Source: an uncultured Spirochaetaceae bacterium
GTDB lineage: Bacteria > Spirochaetota > Spirochaetia > Sphaerochaetales > Sphaerochaetaceae
NCBI GenBank assembly: GCA_944389975.1
Contig: CALXOH010000014.1
Span: forward strand, 1-50,459
DNA: 50,459 nt
Direction of reading: 5' to 3'
In this document: positions 42,607 through 50,459 of the stretch, in pieces
How the letters are laid out: every line of letters begins with the position of its first letter
How positions within the stretch are numbered: position 1 is the first letter of the stretch
Made by a program: the position numbers and the translations under genes
Notes under the pieces: model-generated
Told to the model about the DNA's origin: nothing
Databases searched by the model: none
The model's input: only the letters and a program-made list of their open reading frames with translations

Positions 42607-43229
42607 TGGAAAATGACAACAAGCTTGTCAGCGGCATCCTCGATGAGGCCAAGGCAAGGGCGGACAAGATCATAAGGGACGCTGAGGAAGAGGCCGGATT
42701 CATCAAGAAAGATGGCATTGAGGAAGCTGCAAGGCTGACCGAGGCCGAGTGGCGGAGCGTACGCTTACGCGAGAACCAGATCGCGATGAAGGAAGAGAGC
42801 GCGAAACGTAGCATCGACAGGCTTTCCGAGCTAAGGAACATGGATGCCTCATTCAAGAAGGTAAGGGATGAAGTTGATGCGAGGATTGAAAACCTTGCAA
42901 AGGAAGGAAAGCTCTCATCCCATCTCATCTCTTGGATTGTTGAGGCTGTCATAGGACTGGACAGGAAAAGCGCCGTCGTCTCGTTCTCACCACGGGCGGT
43001 GGTGACGAAGGAGATGCTTGACGAGGCTTCGACGATAGTCAAGAGGATGACTGGCAGCAGCGTCACTCTCTCTTTGGACGACAAGATGATCGGGGAAATC
43101 GGGGTGGTCGTGACCAGCCTCGATGGAAAGGTTTCGTATGAGAACGTCGTATCCGTGAGGATCCGCCGCTATCTGAAAGAGATCAGGAAGATCATACAGG
43201 AAGAAAATGCAAGGCAGAATAGTAGGTAA
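42603..43229 (+). CDS. ntpE: V/A-type ATPase subunit E
   Basis: A 208-residue peripheral-stalk subunit: a long N-terminal helix (SGILDEAKARADKIIRDAEE) and a globular C-terminal domain (VSFSPRAVVTKEMLDEAS; GEIGVVVTSLDGKVSYENVV). It partners the small coiled-coil subunit encoded first in the operon. It overlaps subunit A by 23 bases. Confidence 0.92.
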   Translation: MMENDNKLVSGILDEAKARADKIIRDAEEEAGFIKKDGIEEAARLTEAEWRSVRLRENQIAMKEESAKRSIDRLSELRNMDASFKKVRDEVDARIENLAKEGKLSSHLISWIVEAVIGLDRKSAVVSFSPRAVVTKEMLDEASTIVKRMTGSSVTLSLDDKMIGEIGVVVTSLDGKVSYENVVSVRIRRYLKEIRKIIQEENARQNSR

Positions 43230-44991
43230 GGTGAAGAGGGTCAACGGCCCTGTCATCCTATTAAAAGGTATAACGGATGCCCGGATGATGGAACTCGTGC
43301 ACGTCGGCGAGATGGGTATAGTCGGAGAGATCGTGAAACTCAACGGCGATGAAGCGACCGTGCAGGTATATGAGGACACTACGGGTATTGCTCCGGGGGA
43401 CAACGTATACGGAACCCAGATGAGCCTTTCGGTGGAGCTTGCTCCGGGCTTGATCGGCAACATCTACGACGGAATACAAAGGCCCCTGGAGGAGATAAGG
43501 AAGGTCTCCGGGGATTTCATCTCCAGGGGGATAAGCATCGACGCGGTCGACCATGAGAAACTCTGGCACTTCAAGCCGTCGGTTGCGGCCGGGGATGAAG
43601 TTGCACCGGGAATGGTTCTCGGCACTGTCGCCGAGACGGGACGGGTGAATCACAAGATCATGGTGCCTTCCTCGCTCGAGGGGGAGTACAGCGTCGTTTC
43701 GATTGCATCCGAAGGGGAGTACAAAGTCACCGATGAGATTGCCTTGATCGTCGACAAGAAGGGCAACAACGTTCATTTGACGATGATTCAACGCTGGCCT
43801 ATAAGGGTGCCTCGCCCTGTGAAGTCAAGGCTGAGTCTCGAAGTGCCGTTGATCACCGGCCTTAGGGTCATAGATTCCCTTTTCCCGCTTGCCAAAGGCG
43901 GCACTGTTGCAATCCCGGGAGGCTTCGGCACGGGTAAGACGATGACCCAGCATTCGATAGCGCAGTGGTGTGATGCGGACATCATCGTATACATCGGCTG
44001 CGGCGAACGGGGAAACGAGATGACGGACGTTCTCAGGGAGTTCCCGCACCTGGTCGATCCGCGGACCGGGCAATCCCTGATGGAGCGTACGATACTTATC
44101 GCAAACACTTCGAATATGCCAGTCTCTGCAAGGGAAGCGAGCATATACACCGGAATAACGATGGCGGAGTACTACCGCGACATGGGCTACAGCGTCGCTA
44201 TCATGGCTGACAGCACGTCCCGTTGGGCGGAGGCTTTGAGGGAGCTTTCGGGAAGGATGGAGGAGATGCCTGCGGAAGAGGGCTTCCCCGCATACCTTCC
44301 TACGAGGATCGCGGAATTCTACGAGAGGGCGGGGCGAATGCTCAGCCTCGGAGGATTCGAAGGTTCTGTCTCCGTAATCGGGGCGGTTTCCCCCGCCGGC
44401 GGGGACTTCTCCGAGCCGGTCACACAGCACACGAAAAGGTTTGTACGCTGTTTCTGGGCGCTTGACAGGCAGCTTGCGAATGCGCGTCACTACCCGGCGA
44501 TCTCATGGCTTGACAGCTACAGCGAATACGTCGATGAGATCAAGAAGTGGTGGAATGACAAGAGCGGGGGGCAGTGGCTTGAGAACAGGAAGAGGATCCT
44601 TGAACTGTTGCAAAGGGAAGTCAGATTGAACCAGATCGTGAAACTCGTCGGAAACGACGCCCTTCCGGACAGCCAGAATTTCATCCTTGAGGTCTGCTCC
44701 CTCTTCAAGACTGCATTCCTGCAGCAGAACGCATTCGATGAGATCGACAGGTACTGCGAGCCTGAAAAGCAACTCAAGATGCTCTCTTTGATCCTACACT
44801 ATTACGACCTCGGTGAGGATGCGATTGCAAAGGGAGTTCCGATGGTCAAGATCAAGAGGCTTTCCGTGGTTTCCGAAATCGCAAGGATGAGGTTCAACAT
44901 TCCGAACGGGAAGAGCGAAGACGTGGACAAGCTTTCCCTCAAGCTTGAGCGCTCGATGATGCAGTTGGGGAGTTTGTATGGAGAAGATTGA
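43207..44991 (+). CDS. ntpA: V/A-type ATPase catalytic subunit A
   Basis: A 594-residue catalytic subunit, the usual length. The P-loop is [19 protein letters not shown], the insertion typical of A subunits lies at about residues 110-190 ([20 protein letters not shown]), and [20 protein letters not shown] is a family hallmark. Three copies alternate with subunit B in the soluble head. It starts within the subunit E gene and overlaps subunit B by 14 bases. Confidence 0.97.
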   Translation: MQGRIVGKVKRVNGPVILLKGITDARMMELVHVGEMGIVGEIVKLNGDEATVQVYEDTTGIAPGDNVYGTQMSLSVELAPGLIGNIYDGIQRPLEEIRKVSGDFISRGISIDAVDHEKLWHFKPSVAAGDEVAPGMVLGTVAETGRVNHKIMVPSSLEGEYSVVSIASEGEYKVTDEIALIVDKKGNNVHLTMIQRWPIRVPRPVKSRLSLEVPLITGLRVIDSLFPLAKGGTVAIPGGFGTGKTMTQHSIAQWCDADIIVYIGCGERGNEMTDVLREFPHLVDPRTGQSLMERTILIANTSNMPVSAREASIYTGITMAEYYRDMGYSVAIMADSTSRWAEALRELSGRMEEMPAEEGFPAYLPTRIAEFYERAGRMLSLGGFEGSVSVIGAVSPAGGDFSEPVTQHTKRFVRCFWALDRQLANARHYPAISWLDSYSEYVDEIKKWWNDKSGGQWLENRKRILELLQREVRLNQIVKLVGNDALPDSQNFILEVCSLFKTAFLQQNAFDEIDRYCEPEKQLKMLSLILHYYDLGEDAIAKGVPMVKIKRLSVVSEIARMRFNIPNGKSEDVDKLSLKLERSMMQLGSLYGED

Positions 44992-46399
44992 CGAATCGAT
45001 TTTGAAAGTCAGCGACAAGAGCCTTTTGAAAGGCAGGGAATACATCGGCGCAAGCAGGATAGATGGATCGCTTGTATACATGAGGCATACCCATCCGGTG
45101 GGATACGGGGAACTGGTGGAGATCAAGACGCCTGACGGGAAAGTCAAGACAGGACAGGTCCTCGATACATCGGATGATGCAGTATGCGTACAGGTCTTCG
45201 AAGGAACAGACGGGCTTTCCCTTCCGGGGACGAGCATGAAGTTCCTCGGGGAGCCTTTAACGCTCGGGGTATCGGAGGAGATGCTCGGGCGGGTTATGAA
45301 CGGACTGGGAAAGAGCCGGGACAACGCGGTGACCCCGCATGCGTTCGACGAGCGTGATGTCAACGGGTCTCCTATAAATCCTACATCACGGGAATACCCG
45401 AGGGATTTCATCCAGACCGGCATTTCGGTCATCGACGGTATGACGACTTTGATCCAAGGTCAGAAGCTCCCGATATTCAGCGGAAACGGACTAGCGCACA
45501 ACCAGCTTGCAGCCCAGATAGTGAGGCAGGCGAAGGTACGCGGAGGAAAGAGCGATTTTGCGATCGTGTTTGCCGCCATGGGAGTAAAGTACGACGTTGC
45601 GAAGTTCTTCATCGACAGCTTCGAGGAAACTGGAGCGCTTGAGAACGTAGCGATGTTCCTTTCCCTTGCTGACGATCCTTCGATCGAGAGGACCATAACC
45701 CCGAAGACCGCACTCACCCTCGCAGAGCATCTTGCATTCGACAAAGGCAAGGAGGTTCTTGTTATCCTTACCGATATGACGAACTACTGTGAGTCGCTTC
45801 GTGAGATTTCGACCCTCCGGGGGGAAATACCTTCAAGGAAAGGATATCCCGGGTACCTCTACTCGAATCTTGCCGAGATATACGAACGCTCTGGAAAGAT
45901 AGCGGGGCGTTCCGGGTCGATTACGCAGCTTCCGATACTCACAATGCCCAACGATGACATATCACATCCGATCCCGGACCTCACAGGGTACATCACGGAA
46001 GGGCAGATAGTATTCGACAGGGATATGAACGGAAGGGGTATCTATCCTCCTGTAAACTGCCTTTCATCCCTTTCCCGTCTTATGAAGGACGGAATAGGCG
46101 ATGGGATGACACGCGACGATCACCCGCATCTTTCGAACCAGCTCTATGCATCCTATTCGCACGTCAAGGAGGTAAGGAACCTTGCCTCGGTAATCGGAGA
46201 GGAGGAGCTTTCCGAGGTTGATCACAAGTACATCGAGTTCGGCGATTTCTTTGAGAAGAAGTTCGTAAACCAAGGCTATGACGAAGACAGGACGATCGAA
46301 GAGACTTTGGATCTGGGCTGGGAGGCCCTGTCAAAGCTTCCGCCCGAGGAGCTTGAACGCCTTACGGAGGAAGAGATCAACGAGCATTACAAGGGTTAG
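44978..46399 (+). CDS. ntpB: V/A-type ATPase non-catalytic subunit B
   Basis: A 473-residue subunit. It keeps the B-type signature [20 protein letters not shown] in place of a true P-loop, plus [20 protein letters not shown]. It lines the head with subunit A. The stop overlaps the region just before the subunit D start. Confidence 0.97.
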   Translation: MEKIDESILKVSDKSLLKGREYIGASRIDGSLVYMRHTHPVGYGELVEIKTPDGKVKTGQVLDTSDDAVCVQVFEGTDGLSLPGTSMKFLGEPLTLGVSEEMLGRVMNGLGKSRDNAVTPHAFDERDVNGSPINPTSREYPRDFIQTGISVIDGMTTLIQGQKLPIFSGNGLAHNQLAAQIVRQAKVRGGKSDFAIVFAAMGVKYDVAKFFIDSFEETGALENVAMFLSLADDPSIERTITPKTALTLAEHLAFDKGKEVLVILTDMTNYCESLREISTLRGEIPSRKGYPGYLYSNLAEIYERSGKIAGRSGSITQLPILTMPNDDISHPIPDLTGYITEGQIVFDRDMNGRGIYPPVNCLSSLSRLMKDGIGDGMTRDDHPHLSNQLYASYSHVKEVRNLASVIGEEELSEVDHKYIEFGDFFEKKFVNQGYDEDRTIEETLDLGWEALSKLPPEELERLTEEEINEHYKG

Positions 46400-46404
46400 T
46401 GTTT

Positions 46405-47064
46405 ATGGATACGAGTTTGGCACCTACGCGAAGCAACCTGATGAAAGTAAAGGACGAACTGGAGTTCAGCAAGCTTGGCTATGACCTGTTGGATCAGAAG
46501 AAGAGCATACTTGTAAGCGAGCTTCTGACCCTTGTGGACCAGGCTGTGGATTACCAGAACAGGGTTGAAAATGCGCTTTTTGCCGCAGACATGACCCTTG
46601 AGAATGCGATAATGCACATGGGAAGGCTGAAGGTCGCCAATCTAGCGGGGGCGGTGAATATCACATCTTCAATCTCGCTCGGGTCGAGGAAGGTGATGGG
46701 CGTTCCCCTTCCGAAGGTCGATACTGCGTTCTCTGGTTCAGGCCCGTACTTTTCCCCGGAGGGTACGAGCATGCTTTCGGAGATGGCGCTCGGCAAATTC
46801 AGGGAAGCATTGGAACTGATGGGGCGCATGGCGGAGCTGAAAGTCTCGATAATGCGCCTCTCAAGGGAAGTGAAGAAGACGATCAGAAAGGTCAACGCAC
46901 TCGAGAAGCTGGTTATCCCGGATAAAGAAGAGACTCTGAGATATCTTTCTGATAGAATAGAAGAGCAGGAAAGGGAATCCTTTACACAGCTGAAGGCCGT
47001 CAAGGACAAGCTGAATTCCCCGAAGGATGAGAAAAAGGAGGATGCGGATGGTTTGTCCGTTTAA
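46405..47064 (+). CDS. ntpD: V/A-type ATPase subunit D (central shaft)
   Basis: A 219-residue coiled-coil rotor shaft protein: LAPTRSNLMKVKDELEFSKLG near the start and RLSREVKKTIRKVNALEKLV near the end, the family pattern. AAGGG lies nine bases before the ATG; a GTG six bases earlier is possible. It is the last ATPase gene. The usp gene overlaps its end by 17 bases. Confidence 0.94.
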   Translation: MDTSLAPTRSNLMKVKDELEFSKLGYDLLDQKKSILVSELLTLVDQAVDYQNRVENALFAADMTLENAIMHMGRLKVANLAGAVNITSSISLGSRKVMGVPLPKVDTAFSGSGPYFSPEGTSMLSEMALGKFREALELMGRMAELKVSIMRLSREVKKTIRKVNALEKLVIPDKEETLRYLSDRIEEQERESFTQLKAVKDKLNSPKDEKKEDADGLSV

Positions 47065-47533
47065 AAAGATCCTGGTATACCTCGATGGATCGGAGGGGGC
47101 GATGAGCGCGCTGATGTATGCCATAATGCTCGCCTCTTCCACAGGAGCCAGCCTGCATGCAGTGTATGTGGTCAACACGAAAGCGTTGGGAGACCTTCTT
47201 TCGAGCCATATTTTCATTGATCAGGAGAAACTGGAGTATCTGGAGGATTTGAAGGCTGATGCCGCAAGGCACCTGAGGCATGCGAAAAAGCTTGCCGATT
47301 CAAAGGGCGTCGGCATATTGACCGAAAAACTCGAAGGCGCGCCGAACGTTATGGTATTGAAATACGCGAAGGAACACTCGGTCGATCTGATCGTTCTCGG
47401 ATCCGTGAACAAGATCCGTTCGAGGCGGGATGAGTTGATGAGTGAGAACGACAGGATGCTCAGGACATCAGCGTGCCCTGTGCTTGTAGTCAAAGACGAT
47501 GACAGCATCTGGTCGATGTTTGAAGAGGAGTAG
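47048..47533 (+). CDS. Universal stress protein (UspA family)
   Basis: A 161-residue cytoplasmic protein. The N-terminal strand KKILVYLDGSEGAMSALMYA and the C-terminal ATP-binding pattern VDLIVLGSVNKIR ... SACPVLVVKDDD follow the UspA fold; the full G-2x-G-9x-G(S/T) motif is modified (LGSVNKIRSRRDELMSEN), so nucleotide binding is uncertain. AAGGAGG lies six bases before the ATG at 47048. It overlaps the ATPase subunit D gene, so it is translated with the ATPase operon. Confidence 0.85.
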   Translation: MVCPFKKILVYLDGSEGAMSALMYAIMLASSTGASLHAVYVVNTKALGDLLSSHIFIDQEKLEYLEDLKADAARHLRHAKKLADSKGVGILTEKLEGAPNVMVLKYAKEHSVDLIVLGSVNKIRSRRDELMSENDRMLRTSACPVLVVKDDDSIWSMFEEE

Positions 47534-47534
47534 T

Positions 47535-47987
47535 ATGGGACTTTTGGATTCGCTAAAAAAAGAGTATTGCTTCTACCCCGTGGTAGGAGATGACAAGCAT
47601 TCGGTTCTCTCTGACTTGGTAAGCAAGTTCTCATCTGTCCTCGGCTACGATGGAAAACGGGAAGAGGAGATGCTTTCTGCAGTGGAGAAGAGGGAGACTT
47701 TGGGCTCGACCGGACTGGAGCAGGGGGTTGCGATCCCGCACGCCAAGATGGCAAGTTTGGAAAAACCTCTTGTGGCTGTCGGCGTTCTGGAGAAGGAGAT
47801 CGATTACGGATCGGTGGACGGAAAGGCAACGAAAGTGCTATTCCTCGTACTCGGTTCGGACGAATATCCGAATGAGCACGTGCAAGTCCTTGCGGAGATT
47901 GCCAAACTCGTGAAGAATAGTTATTTCCTCACGCGAATTCTGAACGTGAAAAGCCAAAAAGAATTACAGGATTTGTTCTTTGAGTGA
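47535..47987 (+). CDS. PTS EIIA type-2 domain protein (PtsN/fructose-like)
   Basis: A 150-residue single-domain protein. The phosphorylatable His is in GVAIPHAKM (about residue 72), preceded by AVEKRETLGSTGLEQG, the PTS_EIIA_2 signature. The rest (KVLFLVLGSDEYPNEHVQVL) also fits. It could regulate by phosphorylation state, like EIIA-Ntr, or serve a PTS encoded elsewhere; no EIIB or EIIC is nearby. It begins one base after the usp stop and closes the operon. Confidence 0.88.
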   Translation: MGLLDSLKKEYCFYPVVGDDKHSVLSDLVSKFSSVLGYDGKREEEMLSAVEKRETLGSTGLEQGVAIPHAKMASLEKPLVAVGVLEKEIDYGSVDGKATKVLFLVLGSDEYPNEHVQVLAEIAKLVKNSYFLTRILNVKSQKELQDLFFE

Positions 47988-47989
47988 TG

Positions 47990-48011
47990 AAAGGGAGCCG
48001 AGGCTCCCTTT
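47990..48011. terminator. Hairpin between the ATPase operon and the LUD gene
   Basis: AAAGGGAGCC and GGCTCCCTTT form a perfect 10-bp stem with a 2-base gap, between two convergent genes. The T-run is only part of the stem, so it may act as a bidirectional terminator of modest strength. Confidence 0.65.
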
Positions 48012-48012
48012 C

Positions 48013-48648
48013 TCAATATCCTAAATCCTCGTCTACAAGCAATATCGTTATCCTGTCCTTCACCCTTTGCTTTGACATTATCACTGCAGTAGAGCAAAGC
48101 GGATCCCGGCACTTTCCCGGGCACATCAGATGTTCTTCATCCATTTCAGGGAACATGCACTTCCCGTGGTCCTTGCAATAGCTCTCGGAGGAAAGACGCT
48201 TTGCGTTCAACGGAGTTGCAACCGTATTCAACCTTTCAATCGCTTCCTTCAAGTTTTTTACTATCTTGTTTCGACCGACAACAAGGATTACGTGCTTCGG
48301 CCCGTATATGATCGCACTTACCCTGTTGCCCGTTGCATCCACTTCATACACTTCCCCGTGCTCTGTGATTGCATTTGCGCTCGCAAAGTAATAATCGGAG
48401 AAAAATGCATCGTGGAATGCCTTATCTTTGTCGATTCCGGGTGCATAGCGATCTATGAAATCATATTCGCCGCTGCGAAGGAGATCCATGATGCCTGTTT
48501 CATTGAGAGTCATTGAGCCGCCTGATGAGCAGAGACTCATCCTCGGAACAGTCCTTTTGACGTAAGCAACCGCTTCCTTTCCGTCTTTTACTACTTCCAC
48601 TATAAAGTTGTTTCTTCTTAAGTTCTTGATGACATCTTCTTTAATCAT
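48013..48648 (-). CDS. LUD domain protein
   Basis: A 211-residue protein of the LUD (LutB/LutC, DUF162) family: SLCSSGGSMTLNETGIMDLL and YYFASANAITEHGEVYEVDATGN-type sequence (ASANAITEHGEVYEVDA) and KHVILVVGRNKIV are its signatures. LutC-type proteins take part in lactate oxidation. Here a Cys cluster near the C-terminus (C in ESYCKDHGKC, LMCPGKCRDPLC) may bind a metal or Fe-S cluster. It is a single gene with no lactate genes nearby, so its substrate is unknown. Confidence 0.85.
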   Translation of the reverse strand: MIKEDVIKNLRRNNFIVEVVKDGKEAVAYVKRTVPRMSLCSSGGSMTLNETGIMDLLRSGEYDFIDRYAPGIDKDKAFHDAFFSDYYFASANAITEHGEVYEVDATGNRVSAIIYGPKHVILVVGRNKIVKNLKEAIERLNTVATPLNAKRLSSESYCKDHGKCMFPEMDEEHLMCPGKCRDPLCSTAVIMSKQRVKDRITILLVDEDLGY

Positions 48649-48711
48649 ATAAAGATTCTAACATCCTTTTAATCGCCTTAAGAAAAATTTTAAAAAATAT
48701 TGGGAAAATAG

Positions 48712-48741
48712 TTGACAAGTAGGGAAGAAAGGGGGTAATGT
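48712..48741 (+). promoter_or_regulatory. rrnP: rRNA operon promoter with AT-rich upstream element
   Basis: A perfect TTGACA (48712-48717) is followed after 18 bases by TAATGT (48736-48741). Upstream, from about 48682 to 48711, the DNA is almost all A and T, as in the UP elements of rRNA promoters. Confidence 0.75.
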
Positions 48742-48748
48742 ATTCAAG

Positions 48749-48774
48749 CGCCGCGGGAAGCGGCGTGGATTTTT
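48749..48774 (+). promoter_or_regulatory. GC-rich hairpin at the 5' end of the rRNA leader
   Basis: CGCCGC (48749-48754) pairs with GCGGCG (48760-48765) across a 5-nt loop, starting about where transcription should begin and followed after four bases by five T residues. It resembles a short terminator or a protective 5' structure. Confidence 0.5.
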
Positions 48775-48938
48775 GAAAGGAAAAGCGAAGGGAAAGGGAT
48801 GAAGGAAAAGGAAGCGGTGCGAGGCTTCCTTGGTCAATTCCGAAGAACACGGAGAGATAAGAGAATCGAGCCGGTTCGTGAGGGATGCCGGAGAGAACTG
48901 AAGTGAAAATGATCCCGGTGCTACGGCGCCGGGAAGCC

Positions 48939-50459
<1,521 letters not shown>

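Overview
The window looks like chromosomal DNA of a spirochaete, probably of the Sphaerochaetaceae/Treponemataceae side. The reasons are the 16S rRNA gene that closes the window, a nine-gene V/A-type ATPase operon in place of an F-type one, a lipoprotein and beta-barrel envelope repertoire, and anaerobic metabolism (class III ribonucleotide reductase, 2[4Fe-4S] ferredoxin). The genus is inferred from the 16S sequence by eye, not by a search. The last base falls about five bases before the expected 16S 3' end, so the window probably stops inside an rRNA operon.

Layout. (1) 1-8240: the right end of an integrated mobilizable element, all on the minus strand. It carries a MobC-type relaxosome gene cut by the left edge, a 600-bp non-coding block crowded with inverted repeats and ending in an AT-rich tract (candidate oriT/oriV), a RepA-type helicase, a Toprim primase, an SSB-like protein, two small helix-turn-helix proteins, RadC, an unknown gene and a tyrosine integrase. 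It abuts (2) a minus-strand tRNA operon, Arg-Lys-Leu-Gly (8242-8599), whose tRNA-Gly 3' end faces the integrase. (3) 9005-16144: a nine-gene minus-strand operon built around a TerY-phosphorylation (TerY-P) type triad: three vWA proteins, a PP2C phosphatase with a long coiled-coil tail, a Ser/Thr kinase, a membrane protein with two zinc ribbons, a four-helix membrane protein, a free-standing TerY-C zinc domain and a 56-residue membrane peptide. The genes overlap or nearly touch, which suggests one membrane-linked phosphosignalling machine. (4) 16217-18411: a MATE transporter and a DUF3737 protein; then tRNA-His and an outer-membrane barrel.

(5) 19246-24576: a complete branched-chain amino acid type ABC importer (binding protein, two permeases, two ATPases) with an attenuator after the binding protein and a CBS-CBS-ACT protein at the end. 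(6) 24577-35126: housekeeping and envelope genes: RarA fused to a methyltransferase-like domain, two lipoproteins, a BAX-inhibitor-1 family protein, an RluA-family pseudouridine synthase, both exonuclease VII subunits, a ferredoxin, topoisomerase III and a hotdog thioesterase. (7) 35130-38314: nrdG and nrdD. NrdD carries a fused thioredoxin/glutaredoxin-like domain, and a pair of NrdR boxes 31 bp apart lies in front of nrdD. (8) 38389-47987: tRNA-Pro followed by the V/A-ATPase operon (G/H-like, C, I, K, F, E, A, B, D), ending with a universal stress protein and a PTS EIIA-type protein. (9) A LUD-domain protein, then an rRNA promoter with an AT-rich upstream element and the 16S gene, which has an unusual helix near the 1100 region.

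The most promising under-described system is the expanded TerY-P operon, followed by the structured origin/transfer region of the mobile element.
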